A stretch of 64,000 nt of DNA from an uncultured Alphaproteobacteria bacterium (GCA_945957365.1 CAMFKI010000002.1:248001-312000), one strand, 5' to 3'; counted from the stretch's first letter, positions 1 through 9,665 are shown. Translations and numbers: made by a program. The notes: generated by a model from the letters alone, not told the origin.

Positions 1-748
1 GGCCGTCCACGGCAAGCCGAAGGACCGCCGCGCCTGGGGCGAGGAGCAGGTGAAGCTCGCCGCCAAGGCTTCGCAGAACATGGGCCTCACGTCGCACGTC
101 ACCTTCTCCGGCGCACTCGCCTGGCCCTTCATCTATTCCTGGCCGCCGCGCCCGCCGGGCTTGATCGAGGAAGCCTTCGACGAGCTCGCCCGCCGCTGGA
201 AGCCGCTGCTCGACACCTTCGACAAGCATGGCGTCGACGTCGGCTATGAGCTGCACCCCGGCGAGGACCTGATCGACGGCATCACCTTCGAGATGTTCCT
301 CGAGCGGTTGAACAACCATCCGCGCGCCCAGATCAACTACGACCCGTCGCACTTCGTGCTGCAGCAGCTCGACTATCTCGACTTCATCGACATCTATCAC
401 GAGCGCATCTGCGCCTTCCACGTGAAGGACGCGGAATTCAACCCCACGGGCCGCCAGGGCGTGTATTCCGGCTTCCAGCCCTGGCTCAAGCGCGCCGGCC
501 GCTTCCGCTCGCTGGGTGACGGGCAGGTCGATTTCGGCGCCATCTTCTCCAAGCTCGCGGGCTATAATTACGACAGCTGGGCCGTGCTCGAGTGGGAATG
601 CTGCATCAAGGATGCCGAGCAGGGGGCCGCCGAAGGCGCACCCTTCATCGAAAGCCACATCATCAAGACCACGGCGAAATCCTTCGATGATTTCGCCGGC
701 GGCAAGCCGGACACGTCGAAGGCCCGCCGCATGCTGGGTCTCGCATAA
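1..748 (+). CDS. Sugar phosphate isomerase/epimerase (xylose-isomerase-like TIM barrel), 5' end outside window
   Basis: C-terminal part (about 248 residues) of an AP-endonuclease-2/xylose-isomerase-like TIM barrel enzyme. The frame is open from base 2 with no stop, so the true start lies upstream; the GTG at 50 is internal. Metal-site-type residues are visible: Glu in YELHPGED, Asp and His in NYDPSHF, His in FHVKDAEF and Glu near the end in VLEWEC. Members of this family isomerise or epimerise sugars and inositol derivatives in the cytoplasm. The Gfo/Idh/MocA dehydrogenase 111 bp downstream is a classic partner in sugar or inositol catabolism. The substrate cannot be assigned. Confidence 0.9.
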   Translation, partial: AVHGKPKDRRAWGEEQVKLAAKASQNMGLTSHVTFSGALAWPFIYSWPPRPPGLIEEAFDELARRWKPLLDTFDKHGVDVGYELHPGEDLIDGITFEMFLERLNNHPRAQINYDPSHFVLQQLDYLDFIDIYHERICAFHVKDAEFNPTGRQGVYSGFQPWLKRAGRFRSLGDGQVDFGAIFSKLAGYNYDSWAVLEWECCIKDAEQGAAEGAPFIESHIIKTTAKSFDDFAGGKPDTSKARRMLGLA

Positions 749-760
749 ACAAGAGACGGC

Positions 761-830
761 GTCATGCCAGCGAAAGCTGGCACCCCGCTTTGGTCGCCTG
801 AAGCGGGGCCCCGGCTTTCGCCGGGGTGAC
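761..830. repeat. REP-like palindrome (30-bp arms, 10-bp loop)
   Basis: Two 30-base arms (761-790 and 801-830) are near-complete inverted copies around a 10-base loop. Each end reads GTCA...GCGAAAGC. This looks like the short GTCAT-type intergenic palindromes scattered in alphaproteobacterial genomes. It lies between two co-directional genes and would form a strong RNA hairpin, perhaps attenuating transcription between them. Confidence 0.75.
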
Positions 831-859
831 GCCCTTCAATCATCACTCGGGAGGTTCAC

Positions 860-2029
860 ATGGTATCAGGACGCAGCGACGCGAACACGGGCCGCATCCG
901 GCTCGGCATGGTGGGCGGCGGGCAGGGGGCCTTCATCGGCGCCGTGCACCGCCTGGCCGCGCGCATGGACGATCAGTATGACTTCGTCGCCGGCGCACTC
1001 TCCGCCGACGCGAAGAAGGCCAAGGCCTCCGGTGCGGAACTGGGTCTCGCCCCCGACCGCATCTACACTGACTATGGCGAAATGGCGAAGGCCGAGGCGA
1101 AGCGCGCCGATGGCATCGAGGCCGTCTCCATCGTCACGCCCAACCACGTGCACGTGCCGGCCGCGCTGGCCTTCATTGAACAGGGCATCCACGTCATCTG
1201 CGACAAGCCGCTCTCGCTCAATCTCAAGGAGGCGAAGCAGCTGGAGAAGGCGCTGGCCAAGCATCCGGACGTGATCTTCGCGCTCACCCACAACTACTCG
1301 GGCTACCCGATGATCCGCCATGCCAAGGCCATGGTGAAGGCGGGCGAGTTGGGCGAGATCCGGCTGGTGCAGGGCGAATATCCGCAGGACTGGCTCACCA
1401 CCGCGCTGGAGAAGACCGGCCAGAAACAGGCCGAATGGCGCACCGATCCGAAGCGCTCCGGTGCCGGCGGCTGTGTCGGCGACATCGGCACGCACACCTA
1501 CCAGCTGATGTGCGATGTTTCGGGGCTCAGCGCCGATGAGCTCTCGGCCGACCTCACCACCTTCGTCAAGGGCCGCAAGCTCGATGACAACGTGCATGTC
1601 ATGCTGCGCTTCGGCAATGGCGCGCGCGGCATGATCTGGGCCAGCCAGGTGGCGCCGGGCAACGAGAACGGGCTGAAGCTCCGCGTCTACGGCACCAAGG
1701 GCGGCCTCGAATGGACGCAGGCCGATCCGAACTATCTCTGGTACACGCCCTTCGGCGAACCGAAGCGGCTCATCACCCGCGGCGGTGCAGGCTCCGGCCC
1801 TGCCGCCGGCCGCGTCACCCGCGTGCCGCCCGGCCACCCGGAGGGCTATCTCGAAGGCTTCGCCAACGTCTACACGGAGGTCGCGCGCGCCATCAAGGCG
1901 AAGCGCGCGGGCAAGCGGGTGGACAAGGACGTGGCCTTCCCGGGGATTGCCGACGGTGTCGCCGGCATGGCCTTCATCGAGGCCTGCGTTAAGTCGTCGG
2001 AGAAGAATGGCAAGTGGACGAAGCTGTAG
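860..2029 (+). CDS. Gfo/Idh/MocA family NAD(P)-dependent oxidoreductase
   Basis: 389-residue cytoplasmic sugar or cyclitol dehydrogenase. The N-terminal Rossmann fold starts with IRLGMVGGGQGAFIGAVHR. CDKPLSLN carries the family's lysine, and GDIGTHTYQL supplies the Asp/His of the substrate site. The C-terminal alpha/beta domain follows. The ATG is preceded by GGGAGG at good spacing. It probably acts in one pathway with the TIM-barrel isomerase upstream. Length is typical. Candidate substrates include inositol, glucose derivatives and levoglucosan; the sequence does not decide between them. Confidence 0.92.
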   Translation: MVSGRSDANTGRIRLGMVGGGQGAFIGAVHRLAARMDDQYDFVAGALSADAKKAKASGAELGLAPDRIYTDYGEMAKAEAKRADGIEAVSIVTPNHVHVPAALAFIEQGIHVICDKPLSLNLKEAKQLEKALAKHPDVIFALTHNYSGYPMIRHAKAMVKAGELGEIRLVQGEYPQDWLTTALEKTGQKQAEWRTDPKRSGAGGCVGDIGTHTYQLMCDVSGLSADELSADLTTFVKGRKLDDNVHVMLRFGNGARGMIWASQVAPGNENGLKLRVYGTKGGLEWTQADPNYLWYTPFGEPKRLITRGGAGSGPAAGRVTRVPPGHPEGYLEGFANVYTEVARAIKAKRAGKRVDKDVAFPGIADGVAGMAFIEACVKSSEKNGKWTKL

Positions 2030-2109
2030 GGGCTACATCTGCTGTTCAGCTCAGCTCACGCCATACCCACACTTCACCTTGCCCCGGTGTGATCTCACTC
2101 TCTCTTCAG

Positions 2110-2181
2110 CTTGCCCCGGCTTGACCGGGGCATCCTTTTTTGTAGCCGCCAAAAAGGATCGCCCGGTCAAGCCGGGCGAAG
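2110..2181. repeat. Inverted repeat between convergent genes, possible bidirectional terminator
   Basis: Arms 2110-2140 and 2151-2181 pair across a 10-base loop. The core CCCGGCTTGACCGGG ends in a T-run on one arm (CATCCTTTTTT) and an A-run on the other. It sits between the 3' ends of the oxidoreductase and the DUF3422 gene, so it could terminate transcription from both sides. It has the same 30-10-30 layout as the repeat at 761-830 but a different core. Confidence 0.65.
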
Positions 2182-2236
2182 GTGAGAGGGTGTGCAGTAG
2201 AAAAGGCCGCCGGCGAGGGGGCGATGCTGCCCGCTC

Positions 2237-3547
2237 TCAGATATCCTTCTCCGAACTCAGGATGTGCTTCCGGAGCCGCCGGATGCCGTACCAGACGAGG
2301 AACACCACCACCGGAATGATGATGATGCTGATGAGCTTGCCCGTCGCCTCGGCATGCGCATATGAGCCCACGCCCTCGATCAGCTTCGACAGGATGCCGA
2401 TCAGGTAGTAGCTGATCGCCACGACGGAGAGTCCCTCCACCGTCTCCTGCAGGCGCAGCTGCTGGTGGCTGCGCTTTTCCATCGACTTCAGCACCTGCTG
2501 GTTCTGCGCCTCGAGCGCCACCTCGACGCGGGTGCGCAGCAGGTTGGAGGCGCGCTCGCTCCTCTCGGCGAGGCTCTTGATGCGCTCGTTCACCGCCTGG
2601 CAGGTGGCCATGGCCGGCGAGAAGCGGCGGTCGAGGAAGACGCCGATGCGCTGGAAGCTCATCACCTTCTCCTCGCCAAGCTCGGCGATGCGCTTGTCGA
2701 CAAGGGCTGCATAGGCGCGCGCCGCGGAGAAGCGATAGCTGGTGCGGCTGGAAATCTCCTCCACGTCGCGCGCGATGCGGCTTAGGGCGCCGAGCAGTTC
2801 CGCGTCCTCGTGGCTCTCGCGGGCCGACAGCATGTCGGCTGTGACGCGTGACAGAGCGCGGTCGAGTGCTGCCAGTTCGCCCGTCACCTTGCGGGCCAGC
2901 GGCAGGGCCAGCAGCGCCATCATGCGATAGGTTTCGATCTCGTGGATGCGGCGGATGACGCGTCCGAGCCGCAGCGGCGACAGGCCGTGGTCCTTCACCA
3001 GCATGCGGGTGTAGCCGTCGGGGCCGATGCGGAAGTCGGTCCACACCGTCGCCTGCCCGGAACTGACGCGCGAGCCCGCCAGGTCCTCATGGCCGAACAT
3101 GCGGATGAGCTCGTCCACATCCGGACCCGTCTCGTCCCTCGCCATGATGCGGGTATGGATGCCGACGAGGCGCGAGCCCGGCAGTCCATCGACCCAGCCG
3201 ACGGGCAGGATGACCAGCGCCTCGCCCTTCTCGGGTCCGCCTTCGGCCACCACGCTGATCCGGTAGAACTCGCCGTGGCGCTCGTACTTGAACTGACCGC
3301 CCGCGATGTCCGCGGTATGGTGCGCCGCCCCCGGCAGCGGGGGCTTCACGCCCAGCGCGTCACACAGCAGCCGGACGTGGTCCAGCGGGTCACTGTCGCC
3401 CTCGGACAGCGTGAAGGCGAGGTGGGTGATCCGCGCCGGGGCGACGATCGGCAGGCCCGGCCGGCCGTGCAACTCGTCATTCAGGGCCGATCTCAGTTCG
3501 TGGTCGCGCATCTGTCGCCTTACGAGAAAAATTCGCCGTCGGGTCAT
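2237..3547 (-). CDS. DUF3422 family membrane protein
   Basis: About 436 residues (424 if the internal ATG at 3511, giving MRDHELRSALNDELHGRP, is used). The N-terminal HELHGRP-like segment, the long helical middle and two hydrophobic segments near the C-terminus (around LSVVAISYYLIGILSKL and LISIIIIPVVVFLVWYGI) match DUF3422, a family of predicted inner-membrane proteins of unknown function common in alpha- and betaproteobacteria. The start at 3511 places residue 1 at the family's usual beginning and is perhaps more likely. It is divergent from the TetR-type gene, with a short shared promoter region. Confidence 0.85.
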   Translation of the reverse strand: MTRRRIFLVRRQMRDHELRSALNDELHGRPGLPIVAPARITHLAFTLSEGDSDPLDHVRLLCDALGVKPPLPGAAHHTADIAGGQFKYERHGEFYRISVVAEGGPEKGEALVILPVGWVDGLPGSRLVGIHTRIMARDETGPDVDELIRMFGHEDLAGSRVSSGQATVWTDFRIGPDGYTRMLVKDHGLSPLRLGRVIRRIHEIETYRMMALLALPLARKVTGELAALDRALSRVTADMLSARESHEDAELLGALSRIARDVEEISSRTSYRFSAARAYAALVDKRIAELGEEKVMSFQRIGVFLDRRFSPAMATCQAVNERIKSLAERSERASNLLRTRVEVALEAQNQQVLKSMEKRSHQQLRLQETVEGLSVVAISYYLIGILSKLIEGVGSYAHAEATGKLISIIIIPVVVFLVWYGIRRLRKHILSSEKDI

Positions 3548-3581
3548 CGAGGGGGACAGGCTTCAGCCTTTCCCAAGGTCA

Positions 3582-3597
3582 AAGCATTGACTATGCT
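3582..3597. promoter_or_regulatory. Possible operator of the TetR-type regulator
   Basis: AGCAT-TGACT-ATGCT is a perfect 5-5-5 inverted repeat in the short gap between the divergent DUF3422 and TetR-type genes, overlapping the upstream candidate start at 3593. TetR proteins commonly repress from such palindromes. It is short, so chance occurrence is possible. Confidence 0.3.
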
Positions 3598-3604
3598 GCA
3601 GTGC

Positions 3605-4252
3605 ATGGCAAGTGTCCGACAGTCCGAACCCCCGCCGCCGCGCAAGGCTGCACGCCCGGTGCGCCGGCAGCAGCTGATCGAGTCCACGATCGCCGTGCTG
3701 GCCCGCAAAGGCTATGCCGGGCTGACGGTTGCGGATGTGGCGAAGGAAGCTGGGCTTTCGGCCGGCATCGTCATTTTCCATTTCAACAGCAAGGACGAGT
3801 TGCTGGCGGCTGTCCTGGGCGCACTCGCCTCGGAATACCGCACCCATTGGGAGGCCAGCATGAAGGCCGCCGGCCCGGCGCCGGCTGACCGGCTCAGGGC
3901 CATGCTGCTCTCGGATTTCGACACCCATGTCTATACCCGCGAAAAGCTCGCCGCCTGGGTCGCTTTCTGGGGCGAGATCCAGGGCCGGCCGTTCTATGAC
4001 CAGATCTGTGCCGGTTCCGATGCCGAGCGCCAGTCCGCCACCGAAAGCCTGTGCCGCCAGGTCATCGCCGAGGGCGGATACAGGCTCGACCCGGCACTCA
4101 CCGCACGGGGGCTGGAATCGCTCGGTGACGGGCTGTGGGTCGGCCTCGGCGGATCGGGCTACAAGGGGCAGGTGAACGACACCCAGGCCAAGCAGGTGAT
4201 GGCCACGGCTCTGGCGGCCTTCTTTCCGAAGCACTATTCGGCGCGGGTCTAG
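3605..4252 (+). CDS. TetR family transcriptional regulator, BetI-like
   Basis: About 215 residues. The N-terminal helix-turn-helix reads RQQLIESTIAVLARKGYAGLTVADVAKEAGLSAG followed by IVIFHFNSKDELL, which is BetI-like. The C-terminal ligand domain (EKLAAWVAFWGEIQGRPFY) is also of BetI type. The start could be 3605 (MASVRQ) or 3593 (MLQC); neither has a strong ribosome site. The frame stays open far upstream, but that part overlaps the opposite gene and looks non-coding. BetI-type repressors often sense choline or small amines. No choline genes are adjacent, so the ligand is unknown. Confidence 0.9.
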   Translation: MASVRQSEPPPPRKAARPVRRQQLIESTIAVLARKGYAGLTVADVAKEAGLSAGIVIFHFNSKDELLAAVLGALASEYRTHWEASMKAAGPAPADRLRAMLLSDFDTHVYTREKLAAWVAFWGEIQGRPFYDQICAGSDAERQSATESLCRQVIAEGGYRLDPALTARGLESLGDGLWVGLGGSGYKGQVNDTQAKQVMATALAAFFPKHYSARV

Positions 4253-4344
4253 GGACGCACCCCCGACAACCCCCCTTTCGCGCCGCAGCAAAATCTCTAT
4301 AACAGCCGCCGAGTTTCAACCCGCCATCATCCGGAGAGCTTCCC

Positions 4345-5358
4345 ATGACGAAAGTCCGTGTTGCCATCAACGGCTTCGGCCGCATCGGCCGCAATATCGT
4401 GCGTGCCATCTATGAGTCCGGCCGGCAGGACATCGACGTCGTCGCCGTCAACGATCTGGGCCCGGTCGAGACCAACGCGCATCTCCTGCAGTTCGATTCC
4501 GTCCATGGCCGCTTCCCGCACGAGGTGGTGGTGAAGGGCGATTCGATCTCGATCGGATCCGACCAGTTCAAGGTGACCGCCATCAAGGATCCGAGCCAGC
4601 TGCCGTGGAAGGACCTCGGCATCGACATCGCGCTCGAATGCACCGGCATCTTCACCGCGCGGGACAAGGCGGCCGCCCACCTCACCGCCGGCGCCAAGCG
4701 CGTCATCGTCTCGGCCCCGTCGGATGGCGCCGACTTCACCGTCGTCTATGGCGTCAACCACGACAAGCTGTCGAAGGATCACATGGTGATCTCGAATGCC
4801 TCGTGCACGACCAATTGCCTCGTCCCCGTCGCCAAGGTGCTGAACGACGGCCTTGGCATCGAGAAGGGCATGATGACGACGATCCATTCCTACACCGGCG
4901 ACCAGCCGACGCTCGACACCATGCACAAGGACCTCTACCGCGCCCGCGCCGCGGCACTGTCGATGATCCCGACCTCGACCGGTGCGGCCAAGGCCGTGGG
5001 CCTCGTGCTGCCCGAGCTCAAGGGCAAGCTCGACGGCATCTCGGTCCGCGTGCCGACGCCCAACGTCTCGGTCGTCGACCTCAAGTTCATCGCCAAGCGC
5101 GCGACGACCAAGGAAGAGGTGAACGAACTCATCAAGAAGGCCGCGGCGGGTTCCCTCAAGGGCATCCTCGGCACCACCGACAAGCCGAATGTTTCGGTAG
5201 ACTTCAACCACGATCCGCATTCCTCGATCTTCCACCTCGATCAGACCAAGGTGATGGACGGCAACTTCGTGTCGATCCTGTCGTGGTACGATAACGAGTG
5301 GGGCTTCTCGAACCGCATGGGCGACACGGCCGCCTATTTCGGCAAGCTGATCGCCTGA
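4345..5358 (+). CDS. gap: Type I glyceraldehyde-3-phosphate dehydrogenase
   Basis: 337 residues, full length. The enzyme interconverts glyceraldehyde 3-phosphate and 1,3-bisphosphoglycerate in central carbon metabolism. The NAD-binding [10 protein letters not shown] motif is at the N-terminus, and the catalytic Cys of SNASCTTNC is at residue 154. The C-terminal [12 protein letters not shown] block is intact. The ATG follows a GGAGAG ribosome site. The rpe gene begins 5 bp after the stop, so the two are very likely co-transcribed, linking glycolysis/gluconeogenesis with the pentose phosphate pathway. Confidence 0.98.
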   Translation: MTKVRVAINGFGRIGRNIVRAIYESGRQDIDVVAVNDLGPVETNAHLLQFDSVHGRFPHEVVVKGDSISIGSDQFKVTAIKDPSQLPWKDLGIDIALECTGIFTARDKAAAHLTAGAKRVIVSAPSDGADFTVVYGVNHDKLSKDHMVISNASCTTNCLVPVAKVLNDGLGIEKGMMTTIHSYTGDQPTLDTMHKDLYRARAAALSMIPTSTGAAKAVGLVLPELKGKLDGISVRVPTPNVSVVDLKFIAKRATTKEEVNELIKKAAAGSLKGILGTTDKPNVSVDFNHDPHSSIFHLDQTKVMDGNFVSILSWYDNEWGFSNRMGDTAAYFGKLIA

Positions 5359-5363
5359 GCCCG

Positions 5364-6038
5364 ATGATGAAGACACGGCCCCTGCTCATCGCGCCCTCGA
5401 TCCTTGCCGCCGATTTCGCGCGGCTGGGTGACGAGGTGCGCGCCATCGATGCCGCGGGGGCCGACTACATCCATATCGACGTGATGGACGGGCACTTCGT
5501 GCCCAACATCTCCTTCGGCACGCCGATCATGGAGTCGATCCGCGGTGTGACAAGCAAGCCCTTCGACGTGCACCTGATGATCGCGCCCGTCGATCCCTAT
5601 CTCGAAAGCTTCGCCAGGGCGGGCGCCGACATCATCACGGTCCATGCCGAGGCCGGCCCCCATCTCGACCGCTCGCTGCAGGCCATCCGCGCCATGGGCA
5701 AGAAGGCCGGGGTCTCGCTCAACCCGGCGACACCCGCTTGCGTGCTGAAGCACGTGCTGGACCGGCTGGACCTGATCCTCGTGATGAGCGTCAACCCCGG
5801 CTTCGGCGGCCAGTCCTTCATCCCGGCCATGCTGGAGAAGATCTCCGAGATCCGCGACATGGTGGGCGGCCGCAACATCGACATCGAGGTCGATGGCGGC
5901 GTCACCCGCCACAACGCGGGCGACGTCGTGCGCGCCGGCGCCAATGTGCTGGTGGCGGGCTCGGCGATCTTCAAGACGAAGGACTACGCGGCGGAGATCA
6001 AGGCCATCCGCACGGCAGCGACGAGCGTTTCGGTCTGA
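5364..6038 (+). CDS. rpe: Ribulose-phosphate 3-epimerase
   Basis: About 225 residues of a TIM barrel that interconverts D-ribulose 5-phosphate and D-xylulose 5-phosphate. Diagnostic segments are [29 protein letters not shown] (metal-binding His and Asp), [21 protein letters not shown] and IEVDGGV. Translation starts at the first or second of two adjacent ATGs (5364 and 5367), just after gap. It is a normal housekeeping enzyme with nothing unusual. Confidence 0.97.
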   Translation: MMKTRPLLIAPSILAADFARLGDEVRAIDAAGADYIHIDVMDGHFVPNISFGTPIMESIRGVTSKPFDVHLMIAPVDPYLESFARAGADIITVHAEAGPHLDRSLQAIRAMGKKAGVSLNPATPACVLKHVLDRLDLILVMSVNPGFGGQSFIPAMLEKISEIRDMVGGRNIDIEVDGGVTRHNAGDVVRAGANVLVAGSAIFKTKDYAAEIKAIRTAATSVSV

Positions 6039-6044
6039 CGCACG

Positions 6045-6173
6045 CCCTCATCCGCCCTGTCGGGCACCTTCTCCCATCCTTCGGACGGGAGAAGGGACTG
6101 GTGGCGCGACCGCGAGTCCCTTCTCCCGTTGCGTAGCAATGGGAGAAGGTGGCCGACAGGCCGGATGAGGGCC
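6045..6173. repeat. Long palindromic intergenic repeat, possible terminator
   Basis: Outer arms beginning GCCCTCATCCG (6045) and ending CGGATGAGGGC (6173) pair, as do inner GGGAGAAGG/CCTTCTCCC blocks, giving a roughly 130-bp cruciform-capable element. T residues follow directly, so it may terminate the gap-rpe transcript. It fills the gap to the convergent FMN reductase gene. Similar CTTCTCCC-rich palindromes recur in Rhizobiales genomes. Confidence 0.7.
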
Positions 6174-6175
6174 TT

Positions 6176-6724
6176 TTAAGGTCGCTTCTCCACCCACTCC
6201 AGAAACGATTCGCACCACTTCTCCAGGTGCCGCCGGGTCTCGGCATCTGTCAGATTCCCCGCCGCGTCGAACTTCTCCTCGTTGTGGTTCACGAAGACTT
6301 CCGGACGCGGCAAGGTGATGGCCTGCAGCGCCTGCAGGTTCTGGCGCAGGTGATACTGCGCCCGCGCCGTGCCGACGAACTGCCCGCCGCCCGCGCCCAC
6401 GATGCCCACCCGCTTCCAGCGAAACGGCGAGCCGCCGCGCGACAGCCAGTCGGTGGCATTCTTCAACACGCCGGGCACCGAGAAATTATACTCCGGGCAG
6501 GCAATCACGATGCCGTCCGCCGCACGGATTTTCGCATCGAGCACCTTCACGCTCTCGGGTTTCCCCGTCGCCGCCTCGTCATCCTCGTCGAACAGCGGGA
6601 TGCCGTGCAGCGTGGCGATCTCCATCTCCACATGCGACGGGATCATCTCCTTCAACGCCCGCAGCAGCCCGGTGTTGGTCGATGCCTTGCGCAGCGCGCC
6701 GCTGATGCCGAAGAGCCTGGTCAT
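6176..6724 (-). CDS. NADPH-dependent FMN reductase (flavodoxin-like)
   Basis: 182 residues. It starts MTRLFGISGALRKASTN, the FMN-phosphate loop of the ChrR/YieF/azoreductase family, and continues with ADGIVIACPEYNFSVPGVLKNATDWLSR, the family's second signature (PEYN). Such enzymes reduce free flavin, quinones, azo dyes or chromate with NAD(P)H. The gene overlaps the photolyase stop by 4 bases (ATGA), so it is translated from the photolyase message. A role in supplying reduced flavin or in redox defence fits but is inference. Confidence 0.9.
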   Translation of the reverse strand: MTRLFGISGALRKASTNTGLLRALKEMIPSHVEMEIATLHGIPLFDEDDEAATGKPESVKVLDAKIRAADGIVIACPEYNFSVPGVLKNATDWLSRGGSPFRWKRVGIVGAGGGQFVGTARAQYHLRQNLQALQAITLPRPEVFVNHNEEKFDAAGNLTDAETRRHLEKWCESFLEWVEKRP

Positions 6725-8148
6725 GCCGCCCCCTTGATCTCCTTGAAGGCCGCGAGCGCCCTGTCGCGCGCCGTGCCGTGGTCGACGACAGGATGCGGGT
6801 AGTTCTTGCCCAGTTCAACCCCTGCGGCCTTCAGCACCAGTGCGGGCGCCTCCCACGGCCGGTGCACGAATTCATCCGGCATAGCGGCGAGTTCCGGCAG
6901 CCACTTTCGGACATAGGCGCCCGCGGGGTCGAATTTCTCGCCCTGCAGCACCGGGTTGAAGATCCGGAAATAAGGGGCGGCATCCGCCCCGCATCCCGCC
7001 ACCCACTGCCAGCTCGCCGAATTGCTGCCGATGTCGGCGTCGACGAGGGTATCCCAGAACCAGCGCTCGCCCTCTTGCCAGGGGATCAGCAGATCCTTGA
7101 TGAGGAAAGACGCTGCAATCATGCGCACGCGGTTGTGCATGATGCCGGTCACCCACAATTCGCGCAGCCCCGCATCGACGATGGGATAGCCGGTGCGCCC
7201 CTTCTGCCATTGCTTCAGCGCCTGCGGGTTCTCGTTCCACGGGAACTCCGCGAACTCCGGGCGGAAGGGTTTCTCCGGCAGCGTCGGCCAGTGATGCAGC
7301 AGGTGATAGGAGAATTCGCGCCACAGCACTTCCTTGAGGAACTTCTCCGCCGCCCTGTCGAGCTTTCCGCCGGCGGCAAGCTGCGCCGCGCGCACCGCGT
7401 GCCAGCACTGGCCCGGGCTGATCTCGCCCGAGCGCAGATAAGGCGAAAGCCGCGAGGTCACATCGCGGTCCGGCCGGTCGCGCTCGTCGGCATAATGTGC
7501 CAGACCGTCTGCGATGAAGTTCTTGAGCCGTGCTGCAGCACCTGCTTCACCGGGCGTCCAGTGCGCCGCCATGCCATTCGCCCAGTCAGGCCTGGTCGGC
7601 AGCAGGCCCCAGTCGGCAAGGCTGTCGCTCTTCAGTTTGCCGTCGAACACGGTGAACTGCGGCACCGGTTTCAGCGCTCTGGGCTCTCCCGCCGCGAAGC
7701 ACGCCTTGGAGAAGGGGGTATAGACCCGGTAGGGCTCGCCCGAGCCGTTGCGAATGGATTCCGGCTCATGCAGCAGGAAGCCGCCGTAGCGGTGACATGA
7801 TGCGCCTGCGGCATCGGCAGCGGCCTTGACCCGGCGCTCCAGCCCGCCCGACCATGGTGCGTAGTCGCGGGTGAAGTGCACGGACGCGGCTCCGCTCTCC
7901 GTCAGCACCTCGGCAATGACCTTGTCCGCCGCGCCCGGGCGCAAGATCAGCGGAACCGTGGCGGAGAGCGCCTCGAGGCTCTTGTGCAGCCACCAGCGCG
8001 CCGCACCGCCGAGGCGCCATGCGCCCGGCGTCTCGTCATCGAGAACATGGAGGAAGATGACGGGACCCTGCGCCGCGGCGGCCGTGAGGGCCGCATTGTC
8101 CGTGAGGCGCAGGTCGTTGCGGAGCCAGTAGAGCGAAGGAGATGCCAT
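6721..8148 (-). CDS. phrB: Deoxyribodipyrimidine photolyase (class I CPD photolyase)
   Basis: 475 residues, typical length. The N-terminal Rossmann-like antenna domain begins SPSLYWLRNDLRLTDN. The C-terminal FAD domain contains LWREFSYHLLHHWP, RTGYPIVDAGLRELWVTG, MHNRVRM and SNSASWQWVAGCGADAAPYFRIFNP, the hallmark FAD-cradle and electron-transfer tryptophan region. It repairs UV-induced cyclobutane dimers using blue light. It is followed by the overlapping FMN reductase gene and preceded by mtnA on the same strand after 66 bp. Confidence 0.96.
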   Translation of the reverse strand: MASPSLYWLRNDLRLTDNAALTAAAAQGPVIFLHVLDDETPGAWRLGGAARWWLHKSLEALSATVPLILRPGAADKVIAEVLTESGAASVHFTRDYAPWSGGLERRVKAAADAAGASCHRYGGFLLHEPESIRNGSGEPYRVYTPFSKACFAAGEPRALKPVPQFTVFDGKLKSDSLADWGLLPTRPDWANGMAAHWTPGEAGAAARLKNFIADGLAHYADERDRPDRDVTSRLSPYLRSGEISPGQCWHAVRAAQLAAGGKLDRAAEKFLKEVLWREFSYHLLHHWPTLPEKPFRPEFAEFPWNENPQALKQWQKGRTGYPIVDAGLRELWVTGIMHNRVRMIAASFLIKDLLIPWQEGERWFWDTLVDADIGSNSASWQWVAGCGADAAPYFRIFNPVLQGEKFDPAGAYVRKWLPELAAMPDEFVHRPWEAPALVLKAAGVELGKNYPHPVVDHGTARDRALAAFKEIKGAA

Positions 8149-8214
8149 GATCAGCTTTTACGCAGCCCGCGAGGGGTGGGATCAACCCCGTCCCGAGGTG
8201 ACGCGTCCGAGACC

Positions 8215-9321
8215 TTACGGCGTTCTCACGACGCGCTCGGGGAACGCATCGGCAAGAGCCCGGCGATCGGCGGCAATCACGCCGCGTTCGGTGATGAGGC
8301 CGGTCACCAGCCGTGCCGGCGTCACGTCGAAGGCGTAATTTGCAACCCTTGAGCCACGCGGCACGATTTCCACCGTCTCGATGCGCCCGTCTTCCGTGCG
8401 CCCCGACATGTGTGAAACTTCATGCCCTCCGCGCTGCTCGATCGGGATTTCCCGAATTCCGTCCATCACGGTGAAGTCGATGGTGGGGGAGGGCAGCGCC
8501 ACGTAGAAGGGCACGCCATTGTCATGCGCCGCTAGCGCCTTGAGATAGGTGCCGATCTTGTTGCACACGTCGCCCTGCGCCGTGGTGCGGTCGGTTCCCA
8601 CGATGGCCATGTCGACGAGGCCATGCTGCATCAGGTGGCCACCCGTGTTGTCGGGGATCACGGTGTGCGGCACGCCGTGGTGCAGCAGTTCCCAGGCGGT
8701 GAGCGATGCGCCCTGGTTGCGCGGGCGCGTCTCGTCCACCCAGACATGGACCGCGACCCCCGCATCATGTGCGGCATAGATCGGGGCCGTGGCGGTGCCC
8801 CAGTCGACCGTCGCCAGCCAACCCGCGTTGCAGTGGGTCAGAATGTTGACGGCCTCGCCCGGCTTCTTGGTTGCGGAGATGCTCCTGATGATGTCGAGGC
8901 CGCTGCGCCCGATCGCCTGGTTGATGGCCACGTCCTCGTCCGCGATCTCGGCCGCACGCGCGTAGGCCCTGGCGGCGCGCGCGGCGGCGGGCAGTGGCTT
9001 CAGCACGCGCACCATTTCGTCGAGCGCCCATTTCAGATTGATGGCGGTGGGCCGCGTCTGCACCAGCAGATCATAGGCACCGGCCAGCGCGGCGTCGGAA
9101 TTGTCCTGCCGCATGGCGAGCGCCATGCCATAGGCGGCCGTCACGCCGATGAGCGGTGCACCGCGCACCAGCATGTCCTTGATGGCCATCGCCGCCTCCT
9201 CCGGGGTGCGCAACGTGACCGTCTCGAACACATGCGGAAACCTCGTCTGGTCGATGATGTCCACCGCCCAGCCGTCGGCGTTGAGCCAGATGGTGCGGTA
9301 GTGCCGTCCGTTCACGTTCAT
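8215..9321 (-). CDS. mtnA: S-methyl-5-thioribose-1-phosphate isomerase
   Basis: 368 residues. It converts 5-methylthioribose 1-phosphate to the ribulose form in methionine salvage, and is related to eIF2B. Motifs include [13 protein letters not shown], the catalytic Cys164 in [26 protein letters not shown] and the catalytic Asp244 in [12 protein letters not shown]. The ATG at 9321 has GGAGAGG just upstream. No other salvage genes are adjacent, so the rest of the pathway would be elsewhere. Confidence 0.96.
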   Translation of the reverse strand: MNVNGRHYRTIWLNADGWAVDIIDQTRFPHVFETVTLRTPEEAAMAIKDMLVRGAPLIGVTAAYGMALAMRQDNSDAALAGAYDLLVQTRPTAINLKWALDEMVRVLKPLPAAARAARAYARAAEIADEDVAINQAIGRSGLDIIRSISATKKPGEAVNILTHCNAGWLATVDWGTATAPIYAAHDAGVAVHVWVDETRPRNQGASLTAWELLHHGVPHTVIPDNTGGHLMQHGLVDMAIVGTDRTTAQGDVCNKIGTYLKALAAHDNGVPFYVALPSPTIDFTVMDGIREIPIEQRGGHEVSHMSGRTEDGRIETVEIVPRGSRVANYAFDVTPARLVTGLITERGVIAADRRALADAFPERVVRTP

Positions 9322-9665
9322 GGGTGATCCTCTCCGGAAGCCGGACTGTGGCGGAGAACGCCCTCACAATCAATCTGGGGGCGGTTTGCGATCCGGCCTC
9401 CGCCAGCACGACCGGCCGGAGAGCGAAGAACGCGGATTGCGCGGATTGAAAGCAAGCTTTGGGATGTCGCAGTCAGCAAGCGCCGTGGCACGGGCGCGAC
9501 ACCTCGTGAATTATCATGCCGTGCTCCTCCATCCGTCTTGACTTCCCGTGCAAACATCGCGACTTGGAACAAGGCAAGGGTTCACGCACAAGACCTATGT
9601 GTTCACAAGTCTACACAAGAATTCGTTAAGCCGCCGTTCATGCTGAATGGTGGAACCTCGTTGAC
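9322..9665. other. Divergent intergenic region between mtnA and the GH43-like gene
   Basis: 344 bases without a convincing gene; open frames here are short and lack family features. It must hold the promoters for mtnA (leftward) and the GH43-like gene (rightward). The right half is relatively AT-rich (around TGTTCACAAG-TCTACACAAG at 9600-9620, an imperfect direct repeat). I could not fold a SAM-type riboswitch or find a clear -35/-10 pair. Confidence 0.5.

Noticed and set aside
2942..3604. Long 5' extension of the TetR-type gene
   Set aside because: It runs antisense through the DUF3422 gene, and TetR proteins begin just before the helix-turn-helix.
9322..9665. SAM riboswitch upstream of mtnA
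   Set aside because: Plausible from the pathway, but I could not fold a convincing SAM-I, SAM-II or SAM/SAH element.
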